A stretch of DNA of 64,000 nucleotides from Bacteroidetes bacterium HGW-Bacteroidetes-16 (GCA_002840975.1 PHDN01000001.1:1-64000); one strand, 5' to 3'. Counted from the stretch's first letter, positions 9,193 through 18,057 are shown. Translations and numbers: made by a program. The notes: generated from the sequence alone by a model not told the origin.

Positions 9193-10196
9193 ACTATTTC
9201 AGCAATTTGGTTCACCTTTTACGCATTTTAATGTCGTTATACTTCCACATCAGGAAGCAACGCAGGTTTATCAGGAAAACCCTGACCGTGGATATTGCCA
9301 ACAGTCGCAAAAACAACGACAATAGCCTGGATGAGCTTGATTACAGAAAGATGAATGGTTACTATGGCGTAGCCGTTCCTGCCATTCTGGGCGAATCTTA
9401 TTGCCTGTTAAGAGGACGCAGCATGTCAACGGACGAACGATATTCAATTACATACCTTGGGGCCTGTACCGGATTGTTCGACGACTTTTTCGACAAAAGG
9501 CATCTGCCGGCTGAGTATATCAAAAATTTGATCGACAATCCTTTTGCAGTCACAGGAAATACCAATAACGAAACGATTTTTTTGGAATTTTACAAGAAGG
9601 CTTTACTGCATGCTACAGATTCCGGCCTGGTTAAACAATATGCAATCGATGTTTTTGATGCCCAACTCATGAGTAAAAAGCAACTCTCGTCGGAACTTGA
9701 TCCCCATGAAATCAAGAATATCACCATTCAAAAAGGAGGTAGTTCGTTGTTATTTTACCGCAGTACCTTTTCGGAAAATATGTCCGATGAAGAAATACAA
9801 ATGTTAAAAATATTGGGTGGCATTGGTCAGCTTGAAAACGATATTTTCGATGTTTATAAAGACTACAAAAGCGGTGTAAAGACCCTGGCTACTACCACGA
9901 ATACCATTGGCGAACTCCGGAAAACCTACACTTCGTTGATGCATGAAGTATTTGGTCTGGTTCACAAAACACCTTATGCCCGTAGCCATAAATTGAGATT
10001 CCTACGAACGTTATCACTGGTGATTTCACGTGGATTGGTCTGTCTCGATTTTTTAGAAAAAAATGAATCGTCTACCGGAAATACCTTTAAAATTGGACAA
10101 TATCAGCGCCATGATCTGGTTTGTGATATGGGGAAACCAGTTCATTTTCTCAAGTCGATTCATTATTACGCGCGAACCAACATTAATAAATCCTAG
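9186..10196 (+). CDS. Class I isoprenoid-synthase-fold protein
   Basis: The 336-residue protein carries both metal-binding motifs of class I terpenoid synthases. The first is D99-D-F-F-D103, a true DDxxD; the second is N218-D219-x-x-D222-x-x-x-D226, similar to the NSE/DTE motif. It is largely helical, as that fold requires. Such proteins are found in Bacteroidota, but whether they condense isoprenyl diphosphates or make a terpene is not known, so the substrate is left open. The frame can start three codons earlier with TTG at 9177; ATG 9186 was preferred. A cupin gene follows after 11 bases, probably in the same transcript. Confidence 0.75.
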   Translation: MVNYFSNLVHLLRILMSLYFHIRKQRRFIRKTLTVDIANSRKNNDNSLDELDYRKMNGYYGVAVPAILGESYCLLRGRSMSTDERYSITYLGACTGLFDDFFDKRHLPAEYIKNLIDNPFAVTGNTNNETIFLEFYKKALLHATDSGLVKQYAIDVFDAQLMSKKQLSSELDPHEIKNITIQKGGSSLLFYRSTFSENMSDEEIQMLKILGGIGQLENDIFDVYKDYKSGVKTLATTTNTIGELRKTYTSLMHEVFGLVHKTPYARSHKLRFLRTLSLVISRGLVCLDFLEKNESSTGNTFKIGQYQRHDLVCDMGKPVHFLKSIHYYARTNINKS

Positions 10197-10207
10197 TTGT
10201 CATTTGT

Positions 10208-10570
10208 ATGTTAAATAAAGTAAACCTTCAGGAAAAATTTGATCTGATCTCCAAAACCTGGACACCCATCATCGTTGGTGAGCTAAACGGGCAGCAGGTA
10301 CGACTGGTAAAAATAAAAGGCGAATTCGTGATGCATCAGCATGAAAATGAAGATGAACTGTTTCTGGTGATAAAAGGATCGATGAAAATGGATTATGGAG
10401 ACAGGATGGTGGATGTAGCCGAAGGTGAGTTTATCATTATTCCCCGAGGCACTAAACACCGGCCCATTGCTGAAAATGAAACCCATATTCTCCTTTTTGA
10501 ACCCGCAAGTGTCTTGAACACCGGCGATGTGGAGAACGAATTAACCCATAAGTCTCCTAAGCGGATGTAG
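10208..10570 (+). CDS. Small single-domain cupin protein
   Basis: This 120-residue protein is a one-domain cupin. The first motif is HQHENEDELFLVIKG, with the His/His/Glu metal ligands, and the second is GEFIIIPRGTKHRP, with the last His. It probably binds a divalent metal; small cupins of this type include isomerases, dioxygenases and sensors, and the sequence does not decide between them. It follows the isoprenoid-synthase-like gene by 11 bases, which suggests cotranscription and possibly a shared pathway, but that is inference. Confidence 0.85.
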   Translation: MLNKVNLQEKFDLISKTWTPIIVGELNGQQVRLVKIKGEFVMHQHENEDELFLVIKGSMKMDYGDRMVDVAEGEFIIIPRGTKHRPIAENETHILLFEPASVLNTGDVENELTHKSPKRM

Positions 10571-10716
10571 CAACAAGCTGAAGTCCTTATTGCTTGCATT
10601 ATTTTTTGATTAGTAACAGTTTCAAATATAGTTGATGAAAACACTATTTGGAAATAAATTGTTTAATCTTTTAAATACATGGAGATATCTAATTATTTCA
10701 AATCAACTACTATGCA

Positions 10717-10724
10717 TATCTTTG
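10717..10724 (+). promoter_or_regulatory. Promoter of the nickel operon (-7 element)
   Basis: TATCTTTG matches TAnnTTTG, with TTTC 17 bases upstream as a near -33 element. It is 27 bases before the NikR start at 10752 and lies inside the frame that is open from 10632, which argues that translation begins at 10752. A NikR operator could not be identified with confidence. Confidence 0.6.
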
Positions 10725-10751
10725 TGGCACGAAAATTTAATAGATAACACG

Positions 10752-11153
10752 ATGCAGGTGAGAAGATTTGGTGTATCGCTGGAGGAAGATTTGCTTAAAG
10801 CGCTTGATAATATTGTTGTTAACAATCAGTTCCCTAATCGCTCACAGGCGATTCGCCATTTGATTAAGAGTACTGTGGTAGCCGATAATGTGGATCAGAA
10901 CAAAATGGTGGCCGGAGCGATTGTCATCGTTTACGATCACCACAAAAGGGAAATTAACAGCAAGCTTGTAAATGTCCAGCACGATTTTCACGACCTTATT
11001 CTATCAACCCAGCATGTACATCTGGAGCATGATCTATGCCTTGAAACCATTGCCGTGAAAGGCAATTCACGGGATTTGGTCAGCCTGGCCGATAGAATTA
11101 TCGGAACAAAAGGAATTCACCACGGGAAACTTGTGATGACTGATTTAGGATAA
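10752..11153 (+). CDS. nikR: Nickel-responsive transcriptional regulator NikR
   Basis: The 133-residue protein has the normal NikR length when started at this ATG; the longer open frame from 10632 would run through the promoter. Residues 1-45 form the ribbon-helix-helix DNA-binding domain (MQVRRFGVSLEEDLL, FPNRSQAIRHL). The ACT-like metal domain follows. All four high-affinity nickel ligands of E. coli NikR are recognisable: H77, H88 and H90 (in HVH) and C96 (in DLCLE). With nickel bound it should repress; its gene heads an operon with a nickel-type ECF transporter that begins 16 bases downstream, so autoregulation is likely. Confidence 0.93.
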   Translation: MQVRRFGVSLEEDLLKALDNIVVNNQFPNRSQAIRHLIKSTVVADNVDQNKMVAGAIVIVYDHHKREINSKLVNVQHDFHDLILSTQHVHLEHDLCLETIAVKGNSRDLVSLADRIIGTKGIHHGKLVMTDLG

Positions 11154-11169
11154 TTTTTAAAGAAAGGTG

Positions 11170-11868
11170 ATGCACATACCCGATGGTTATTTAAGTCCAC
11201 AGACCTACCTTCCACTCATGGGTGTTTTTGTTGCTGTAACGGCTGTGGCAGTCAAAAAAGTGAAGCTGGATTTTTCGGCACGTTATATTCCCTATCTGGG
11301 TATGGCCGCTGCCTTTTCGTTTATCGTCATGATGTTCAATCTGCCCATACCCGGCGGTACCAGCGGACATGCTGTTGGCTCTGCGGTCATCGCACTTTTA
11401 TTTGGACCCTGGGCCGCCGTTGTCGCGGTTTCGGTGGCACTTATTATTCAGGCACTTGTTTTTGGTGATGGCGGAATTACGGCTATCGGGGCCAATTGTT
11501 TCAACATGGCCATCTTTATGCCGTTTGTGGCGCATTATCTGTTTAAGCTCTTTTCGGTAAACCCGAAGAGGAAAACAAAAGTGTTTGTTGCCGCTTTTAT
11601 TTCAGGATATTTCAGTTTGGTGTTGACCGCCATTCTCACGGCAGTGGAATTTGGCATTCAACCCCTGATAGCCTCCGACGCTGAGGGTAAGCCACTTTAT
11701 TGTCCTTACGATTTGAGCGTTGCCATACCGGTGATGGCCATCGAACACCTGGTCCTTTTTGGAATTGTTGAAGGTTTGATCACCGCTTTGATCGTGCGTT
11801 ATTTTCTGAAAAGTGATCCGGGATTAATTTTTGCCCTCAGAATCAGGAAAGGGATGCAACATGACTAA
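11170..11868 (+). CDS. nikM: ECF transporter substrate-binding component NikM/CbiM
   Basis: This is the membrane S-component of a nickel/cobalt energy-coupling-factor transporter, 232 residues with about seven hydrophobic segments. Translation must begin at ATG 11170, not the GTG three bases before, because the conserved MHIPDGYLS N-terminus itself folds in to bind the metal through its first residues. Other family motifs are IPGGTSGHAVG and FGDGGITAIGANCFNM. An AGAAAGG ribosome-binding site precedes it. Nickel rather than cobalt is inferred from the NikR gene immediately upstream and the lack of cobalamin genes here. It overlaps the next gene by 8 bases. Confidence 0.93.
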   Translation: MHIPDGYLSPQTYLPLMGVFVAVTAVAVKKVKLDFSARYIPYLGMAAAFSFIVMMFNLPIPGGTSGHAVGSAVIALLFGPWAAVVAVSVALIIQALVFGDGGITAIGANCFNMAIFMPFVAHYLFKLFSVNPKRKTKVFVAAFISGYFSLVLTAILTAVEFGIQPLIASDAEGKPLYCPYDLSVAIPVMAIEHLVLFGIVEGLITALIVRYFLKSDPGLIFALRIRKGMQHD

Positions 11869-12196
11869 ACTTCAGAGACAAATTCTATATTTCTTGCTGG
11901 GTTTGTGTGTTTTGACGCCCATTGGAATCTTACTTCCCATGGTTTTCGATGCGGGTGACGCCTGGGGCGAATGGTCGGCTACCACCCTCAACGATTTGAT
12001 CGGATACGTTCCGTCCGGACTCGAAAAATACTCAAATATCTGGAATGCACCAATCCCGGATTATTCAATGAATGAGGCAGATCCATCGGTGGTTCATCAA
12101 TCCGGGTACTATATTGTTTCGGGGGTCATTGGTGCCACATTGACTTATCTGGTCACTCTGCTGATTTCAAAACTCATCGTTAAAAATGGCGACTAA
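11861..12196 (+). CDS. NikN/CbiN-like subunit with PDGLE-type domain
   Basis: The 111-residue protein has an N-terminal and a C-terminal transmembrane helix. The loop between them contains GYVPSGLEKYSNIWNAPIPDY, the PDGLE-type signature with Ser in place of Asp. Such small two-helix proteins replace or complement CbiN in nickel/cobalt ECF transporters and assist metal loading of the M component. The start at ATG 11861 overlaps the end of nikM by 8 bases; ten further in-frame codons upstream are ignored. The 3' end overlaps the next gene by 11 bases, so the operon is tightly coupled. Confidence 0.82.
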   Translation: MTKLQRQILYFLLGLCVLTPIGILLPMVFDAGDAWGEWSATTLNDLIGYVPSGLEKYSNIWNAPIPDYSMNEADPSVVHQSGYYIVSGVIGATLTYLVTLLISKLIVKNGD

Positions 12197-13112
12197 TCTC
12201 CCCCGGTATCTGATGCAAAACGAGCCGGTTCATACCGGAGAAACCTCAGGCAGGAAGGTTCGGTTTTCAGTTATCGACAAAACCATTTTAAATGCGGCAA
12301 AAACGATTAAATCGGTCTATGTCCAGGCGGAAAATGCAACGGCAGGTGGTGTGCTTCATTCCATGCATCCAAAAGTAAAATTCTTCGCATTGATATTCAT
12401 GGCTGTGATTATCAGTCTTGTAAACAACCTGGCGGGACAGATGTGCATCAGTGTTTTTGTTTTTATATTGGTCCTGATGGGCAGGATCAATATTCCGGGG
12501 ATGTATAAGAAGGTGTTATTTCTGGCATTTTTCTTTGGGTTTTTCGTGGTATTCCCGGCTTCACTTAATGTCATTTCCCCCGGCAAAGTGGTTCTAAACC
12601 TGGTTTCATTGGATCAGTCGTACCAATTCTGGATTTATCACATACCTCAAAATATCGGATTTACCAGCGAAGGGGTGCAGGTGGTTGGATTGATTTTTCT
12701 GCGTGTATGGAACTCCGTTTCGTTTTCAATCCTCATCATGCTAACCACTTCCTTTCCAGCTTTTATAAAATCGTTTAAATTGGTGGGTGTGCCCGACACT
12801 TTTTTGATGGTTATCACCCTGGCTTACAAATACATCTTTATCCTGTCGCGAACTATTGAAGAGACCTACCTTGCATTAAAATCCAGGCTTTTTCAAAATC
12901 CGGGAAATGGTCAACTGCGAAAACTGATCAGTGGCCGGGTTTTTTTTATGTTTAAACGGTCGGTAGCTCAGTACGAAAACACCTATTTCGCGATGGTTTC
13001 ACGGGGTTACAGTGGACAAATTATGCCTGAACCACCACAACCTTTAACAACCAGAGATTACATGGCCATCGGCATCGTCGTGGTCTTTGGCATTGCAGTT
13101 AAATTTATTTAA
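12186..13112 (+). CDS. nikQ: ECF transporter transmembrane component NikQ/CbiQ
   Basis: The 308-residue protein is the T component that couples the ATPase to the metal-binding subunit. A soluble N-terminal ~60 residues is followed by LHSMHPKVKFFALIFM and several transmembrane helices. The coupling helices carry the expected short charged motifs, LKSRLF and VSRGYSG (an ARG-like signature). The N-terminal extension before the first helix is longer than in many family members. It overlaps the upstream gene by 11 bases and is 6 bases from the ATPase gene. Confidence 0.9.
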   Translation: MATNLPRYLMQNEPVHTGETSGRKVRFSVIDKTILNAAKTIKSVYVQAENATAGGVLHSMHPKVKFFALIFMAVIISLVNNLAGQMCISVFVFILVLMGRINIPGMYKKVLFLAFFFGFFVVFPASLNVISPGKVVLNLVSLDQSYQFWIYHIPQNIGFTSEGVQVVGLIFLRVWNSVSFSILIMLTTSFPAFIKSFKLVGVPDTFLMVITLAYKYIFILSRTIEETYLALKSRLFQNPGNGQLRKLISGRVFFMFKRSVAQYENTYFAMVSRGYSGQIMPEPPQPLTTRDYMAIGIVVVFGIAVKFI

Positions 13113-13118
13113 GTCCTT

Positions 13119-13928
13119 ATGGAAGAAATTATCGCCTTAAAAAACATCAACTATACCTATCCGGGCAATATAGTTGCCCTGAAAAACATAAATATTTCTG
13201 TGAAAAAAGGGGAACTTTTTTCGATTATCGGTCACAATGGATGTGGGAAATCTACCTTGCTAAATATCCTCAATGCCCTTGTCTTCCCTGATTCGGGTGA
13301 GGTGGTATTTAAAGGTGAAACCGTTAATGAGAAAATCCTGCGCGACAAAGCCTTCGTGACAAAGTTCAGGCAAAATATGGGGTTTATTTTTCAAAATCCG
13401 GATATACAGTTGTTTAACCCAACGGTGTATGACGAACTCCTGTTTGCTCCGTTGCAATTAAATATGCCTCACGAAATGGCAGTTGAACGTGTTGAAGAAA
13501 CACTTTCTTACCTCGGTATCAGCCACCTGAGAGACCGGCAGCCTTATCTGCTTTCGGGCGGTGAAAAAAAAAGGGTCGCCATTGGATCGGTGCTGACCAT
13601 GAATCCGGAAATCCTGCTCATCGACGAACCTTTGGCAGGATTGGATCCAAAAACCCAGACTTTTGTTACAGAACTTCTTCTGGAATTAAACCATGCCGGT
13701 AAAACCATCATTTTTACAACGCATCAGCTGGATTTGATCGATCACCTGCAACCCAGGGTGGCTGTACTTTCGGAGGATCATACCATTCAAAAAACCGGGA
13801 CAGCATCTGAAATACTAAATGATGAGGAATTCCTTATCAGTGTAAACCTGATTCACAAACATGTGCACAAACATGGAGATGAAACCCACAAACATTACCA
13901 TTCACACTATGTTTTTCATAAACATTAG
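13119..13928 (+). CDS. nikO: ECF transporter ATPase NikO/CbiO with histidine-rich tail
   Basis: This is a 269-residue ABC ATPase. Walker A is G38-HNGCGKST46, the Q-loop is FIFQNPDIQLF, the signature is LSGGEKKRVA and Walker B is ILLIDEP, with a switch His in TTHQLD. FQNPDIQLF is typical of CbiO-type ATPases. The last 24 residues contain 10 histidines (HKHVHKHG through FHKH), an appendage absent from a minimal ATPase and probably a cytoplasmic nickel store or sensor. It ends the nikR-MNQO operon; no nickel enzyme or chaperone follows. Confidence 0.93.
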   Translation: MEEIIALKNINYTYPGNIVALKNINISVKKGELFSIIGHNGCGKSTLLNILNALVFPDSGEVVFKGETVNEKILRDKAFVTKFRQNMGFIFQNPDIQLFNPTVYDELLFAPLQLNMPHEMAVERVEETLSYLGISHLRDRQPYLLSGGEKKRVAIGSVLTMNPEILLIDEPLAGLDPKTQTFVTELLLELNHAGKTIIFTTHQLDLIDHLQPRVAVLSEDHTIQKTGTASEILNDEEFLISVNLIHKHVHKHGDETHKHYHSHYVFHKH

Positions 13929-14308
13929 GCTCAGGGATGGTTAGTTAATTAAGGTAACGGTGAGGTGTGACACAGGAAGCGCTGTTAATGCCGCTGAGGT
14001 TTTTCCAATCCTAAGGTAGGTAACATATGGCAATAAGAAACTTAGGGCATTTCGAAGCACTTACATGTCAAGTTATAAAACCGTTTGCTTAATGTTATGT
14101 TGTTCAAATTTAACACTTTCCGCTCAATATTTTTTATTGCATGTTACCCAGCATATTTTCAATCTGATTTTTCAAAACAGGTCAAATAATCATCCGATGT
14201 TTAACTTTTACATAAAAATATAATTATTTATTTGAACTGTTTCAGAAAAGTTTATCTATAATGAAAAGAGTAATAATTCTCACTTTATATTTATTATATC
14301 AAACTGAA
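13929..14308. other. Gene-free stretch
   Basis: About 380 bases separate the convergent nickel operon and the decaying operon. A 52-codon frame at 14065-14223 (+) begins with something like a signal peptide (MSSYKTVC ... LTLSAQ) and then becomes meaningless; it may be a remnant but is not called a gene. No clear terminator hairpin was found. Confidence 0.4.
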
Positions 14309-14647
14309 TTAGTTACAGCTGTTAACAATAATTCTCATTAGGTCATTTCTTTGGTCAAAAAAATCTCTGCTGGTAAAGAGTTCAGTTTGTATTCCAGTCG
14401 ATATCCGGCCATTATTAAATTGATGAAAAGTTTCAAATGGACTTAAAAACTCTATTTGAAAATTTGTTGACCGATTTTTAATTACTGAATTCAAACTGTT
14501 GGAAAAATTTATTCCTGTTGCTATTGTTTGATCCCACCCGGCTTTAATTGTAACGCTATTCTTTGTATCAGGTGCATTCAGCAGAACTTGTGCTGAAAGA
14601 CTGCATGAACATAGGGCGAAAATTAGTGATGCAAAAATTGTTTTCAT
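14309..14647 (-). CDS. Exported hypothetical protein, probably 3'-truncated
   Basis: ATG 14647 gives a good signal peptide (MKTIFASLIFALCSCSLSAQ); the 11 upstream in-frame codons lie within the end of the preceding gene and are ignored. The 112-residue product has alternating strands (SVTIKAGWDQTIATGINFSNS, FQIEFLSP, GRISTGIQTELF) like the start of a small outer-membrane barrel, but it stops abruptly after RIIVNSCN with no aromatic C-terminal strand. It begins 1 base after the hydrolase stop codon, so it is the last member of the same operon, in which the two genes before it are also damaged. Confidence 0.5.
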   Translation of the reverse strand: MKTIFASLIFALCSCSLSAQVLLNAPDTKNSVTIKAGWDQTIATGINFSNSLNSVIKNRSTNFQIEFLSPFETFHQFNNGRISTGIQTELFTSRDFFDQRNDLMRIIVNSCN

Positions 14648-14648
14648 T

Positions 14649-15623
14649 TTAATATTCTTCAAAATAATTATACAATTCATTCAAAACTTCATCAAATATC
14701 TCAACCGTTAGTAGATGTCTACAATCTTCAAATCTTATGATTTCAGCATGCACAAACAGGTTTTTATGATAGGCGACTTGAAAATCATAACCAAGGAAAC
14801 TGCATGAAGAGGCTAAAATCAATACCTTATTTTTAAAGTTTTCGAGACCGACTGTAAAGTCATAAATTGGAGTTTTATTTTTATATATCACGCGGTTTAA
14901 TTCCAGAAAACCACCAACCCGCCAAATGGGCCATTCCATTTTATTATTAATGTCGCAATGATATTGATTGGTATTTCCATGCAATAGCATCATGGTTTTA
15001 TAATCCAGTTCCTCGTAGTTTTTTGCCGACAACAAATCGTTCTGCCAAAATTGGTGGGTAAGTTGTTCGTCAAAAAAGATAAGTTTAAATCCGGCATCAA
15101 GTCCTGTTTTCATGTTGTTGCCTGTCAGCCCACCCGGTTCGGCAAGAACTACCTGATTCACATTGTTGGGTTTTTTAGCACAATAGTATGTAGCATACAT
15201 AGCGCCGAAAGAATGCCCGAAAAGATTGATTTTTTCTTTTGGAGCATACACGGCCTTGATCGCATCAATTTCTTCGATCATACTTTCGTAGGTGATTTCA
15301 CTCTTCGTAATTCGTTCGGACAATCCACTCCCACGTTGATCCCACATCACTACAAAATATTTGTTGGATTGAATTTGGTAAGGAAGAAAGGCACGATAAT
15401 CACCAAAGGAACCGTGAAGAATAAATAGTTTCGGATTTGAAGGATTTCCGAAAGTCACGATGTGAATTCCTCTGTTATGTCCGGCAACAGTAATCTTGAT
15501 TTGAGGTAAGTCAGGATCGTCAATCACTGTTGCAGGAACTAATTCATTCAGGTCATAGATTTCTTTTTAGCATGCCGGAAACAGTAGCAACATGGCTAAA
15601 ATTGTATAAAACATCCTTTTCAT
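14649..15623 (-). pseudogene. Alpha/beta-hydrolase lipoprotein with premature stop after the lipobox
   Basis: From ATG 15623 the frame reads a lipoprotein signal peptide (MKRMFYTILA ... LFPAC), then TAA at 15567-15569, then continues in the same frame as KEIYDLNELVPATV into a complete alpha/beta hydrolase. The hydrolase part has an HGSFGDYRAF oxyanion loop, MWDQRGSG, nucleophile elbow G-H-S138-F-G, and a C-terminal DCRHLL histidine. The stop falls exactly one codon after the lipobox cysteine. A cytoplasmic product could still be made from GTG 15527 by reinitiation, but without export it is unlikely to work as the parent did. It is 42 bases downstream of another broken gene. Confidence 0.85.
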
Positions 15624-15665
15624 TGTTTAAGTGTTTTATTGATGAATGACATTAAATGACTTTAT

Positions 15666-16771
15666 TTAGATAGGTATTTTCTTCAATAACATACCAAGGC
15701 CAAAGCAGAGTATCATGGAAATCGGAGCAATTACGATAAATTTTACAACGGGATACAAATCCCAGTTTTTTAAGCTCAGAGAAATGAAAACGATTACAGG
15801 AGCATGAATCATAAAAACAGCGTATGCTGCCCCCGACAATGATTTGGCCAATTTCCCCTGTTGATTAATTTTTTCTTTAAAAATTCCGGTTAATCCAATC
15901 ATTAGCGAGAAACCTGTGATTTATTCACAGGTGCAAAGTAGGACCGATTGCCAGTTCCAACCACCTGCATAAGGTTCCCCTTCAAGTCTACTGAAAAGGA
16001 AAAACAATGGAAAAACGACAAGAATAAAGAATTGTGCAACAGCAAACCACCTGATCCCCTGCTTATAAGTGATTTGGTCAAACCAATGGTATTTTGCGTA
16101 AAGAATTCCAACAATTAGCATCGCAATGTATTGCGGGAAATAAGGCAGTTGTAACCCGATATATGGAATTTCTGACCCTAAACGGAACCACAACCTGACT
16201 GTAAATGAAACAGCGCTTATTCCCAGTGCAAATGGATTATTACGGCCGGTTTCGGAAAACCCCATTTTCTTGATGTTTGATTATCCTTTATTCTGAAAAT
16301 CAATCTTATTATCACATAAATGAAACTGAAATAGATCAATGTTTCAACAAACCACATCGGGCTAAATCCAAATCCCTGATGTTGTTTTATTAATTCAAAA
16401 AAGCTCAAATCTGAACCATCTCCGAATCGGACTCTCAAATATATTGTGAGGGGCGACAGGATAAAATAAAATATGATCAGTGGAATACCGAGGCGCACCA
16501 TCCGATCCTTGATGAAATTCCCTATTGATTTCCTTTCGAGAGATATCCGGGTAAAATAGGCAGAAATAAGAAAAAATAAACCCATAAAAAAGGATTGGTT
16601 GGAAGCTGTAAATATGGTAAGAATTAGTTTTGTGAACAGGTTCCCTTCAACTTCTTTGTAGTACCAGTCACCGGAAGCTCCATAAGTGATAGATAAATGA
16701 TGCAATACAACCAGGGCAATCAGGAAGATTCTTAGATTATCGATGTAAAAAATTCGCTGTAATTTTTCCAT
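15666..16771 (-). pseudogene. Acyltransferase-3 family membrane protein, frameshifted and interrupted
   Basis: Three consecutive frames together make one acyltransferase-3 protein. The first (16771-16217) begins MEKLQRIFYIDNLRIF with candidate catalytic His24/25 and several membrane helices. Continuity moves to another frame around 16225-16235, near PAVII and PFALGISAVSF, consistent with loss of one base. The second frame hits TAA at 15921-15923 after LLCTCE, yet the same frame continues as ITGFSLMIGLTGIF to a normal last helix pair (AYAVFMIHAPVIVF). One indel plus one nonsense codon make an active full-length product very unlikely. It is 18 bases after an intact paralogue. Confidence 0.88.
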
Positions 16772-16789
16772 GACAGATTTAGTTTATTG

Positions 16790-18004
16790 TTAGTCAAATG
16801 ATTTTTTATCAGCAGATATTGTAATAGGTGTGAGTGATAATCCCGGATCTTTTTCCAGTTTATTCGCTCTAATCATTTTCATCCCAAATACAAACCTCAA
16901 CACATTAAAAGGCCTGACTAAGAACCAGTAGATGGCTACCGTTAATGCTAAAGAAGAAGTTGTGATGCATATCACTTTCCAAATTGCGTCAATATCCCAT
17001 TGAACCATAATATATCCAACAACTACGATAACAGGTTGATGCAACAGGTAAAACGGATAGATGGCTTCGTTGGCAAGCCTGCGAAAATTATTATTAAAGT
17101 TTAAGTGTTGTTTGGCAAATCCTATGGCAGCAAACCCGCACGACAAGGCTACAAATGGCTCAAGTATATCCCAAATCATATGTCCTGTCTTTCCATTGTT
17201 TGCCATATATGGGATGGTAACTATCAAGGTTCCCATCATTACTGATTCTATCAAAAACAAAAACCTTTGCTTTCGGATGGATTCAACCATATTTTTATTC
17301 GAAAGCACTATAAAACCTGTTAAGAAACAAATAATATAATACACTATTGCGGCCCAATCATGAATCAAATCATGTGTATTTTCTGGGAAATAGGGGCGTA
17401 GAAAGATCTGAGATAAAATCAAAGGGATTACAAATATGTTTGCACCCAGAAGTTTAGAAACGATTTTTGCTAATTTACCAATGAACAAATCAAACTGCCC
17501 GCTTCTGAAAAATCGTATTAACGGTGATATAACAAGTGCAATTAAAAATAAGTAGGCAATAAACCACAGATGATGCCAGCTGAAGTTACCCGATGGGTAT
17601 ATTCCTTCGAGCATGTGTGGGTAAAAAGTGAATATTGAATCATATTGAGCAGATTTCTCGATATAAACCTGCACAGGTACCAAAGTAAACACTCCGACAA
17701 GAAGAGGGATAAAAAGGCGTTTGAACCGTTCATCCAAATATTGCCCGGATGTTTTTGTACCCAGAGCAAAGTAAGTACCTGCTCCGGATATCAGAATTAA
17801 GAGTGGCATTCGCCATGTACTCAGAAATGCCATGATGTACCACAATACACTTTTCGATGGACATGTAATATCATTTTTTACATGCCAGTCCCAGGAATTG
17901 AAAATCATTCCGATATGGAACAGAAATACACTTAAAATAAGCAGGAAGCGCAACCAATCAATATAATATTGACGTTCTGATTTTTGGATTGTGTTTGTTG
18001 TCAT
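16790..18004 (-). CDS. Acyltransferase-3 family membrane protein (intact)
   Basis: The 404-residue protein has about ten transmembrane helices and the acyltransferase-3 (OafA/OpgC-like) hallmarks: YIDWLRFLLILSVFLFH with the conserved His30, WRMPLLILISGAGTYF, and WHHLWFIAYLFL. These enzymes move acyl groups from the cytoplasmic side to sugars or other acceptors outside; the acceptor is unknown. A good promoter lies just upstream, so it is the first gene of a four-gene minus-strand operon and the only one clearly intact. The AraC-type gene further upstream may control it. Confidence 0.88.
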   Translation of the reverse strand: MTTNTIQKSERQYYIDWLRFLLILSVFLFHIGMIFNSWDWHVKNDITCPSKSVLWYIMAFLSTWRMPLLILISGAGTYFALGTKTSGQYLDERFKRLFIPLLVGVFTLVPVQVYIEKSAQYDSIFTFYPHMLEGIYPSGNFSWHHLWFIAYLFLIALVISPLIRFFRSGQFDLFIGKLAKIVSKLLGANIFVIPLILSQIFLRPYFPENTHDLIHDWAAIVYYIICFLTGFIVLSNKNMVESIRKQRFLFLIESVMMGTLIVTIPYMANNGKTGHMIWDILEPFVALSCGFAAIGFAKQHLNFNNNFRRLANEAIYPFYLLHQPVIVVVGYIMVQWDIDAIWKVICITTSSLALTVAIYWFLVRPFNVLRFVFGMKMIRANKLEKDPGLSLTPITISADKKSFD

Positions 18005-18027
18005 GATATTAAGATTTAATTTTTTGG

Positions 18028-18057
18028 CAAACCTAATATCAGTTGACCGATTACAAA
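18028..18057 (-). promoter_or_regulatory. Promoter of the acyltransferase operon
   Basis: Reading the minus strand, TTTG at 18057-18054 is followed after 18 bases by TAGGTTTG at 18035-18028. This is a good match to the Bacteroidota housekeeping promoter (-33 TTTG, -7 TAnnTTTG). It ends 24 bases before the acyltransferase start codon at 18004. Confidence 0.7.

Noticed and set aside
10632-10751. N-terminal extension of NikR
   Set aside because: The extra 40 codons contain the TATCTTTG promoter motif, and NikR proteins normally begin at the equivalent of 10752.
14065-14223. 52-codon plus-strand frame with a signal-peptide-like start
   Set aside because: After about 20 residues the sequence becomes hydrophobic and Asn-rich without pattern, and no promoter or terminator supports it; kept only as a possible remnant.
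15567-15923. Reassigned or read-through TAA codons in the two broken genes
   Set aside because: Many other genes in the window end at TAA, and one of the two genes also has a frameshift, so loss of function is the simpler reading.
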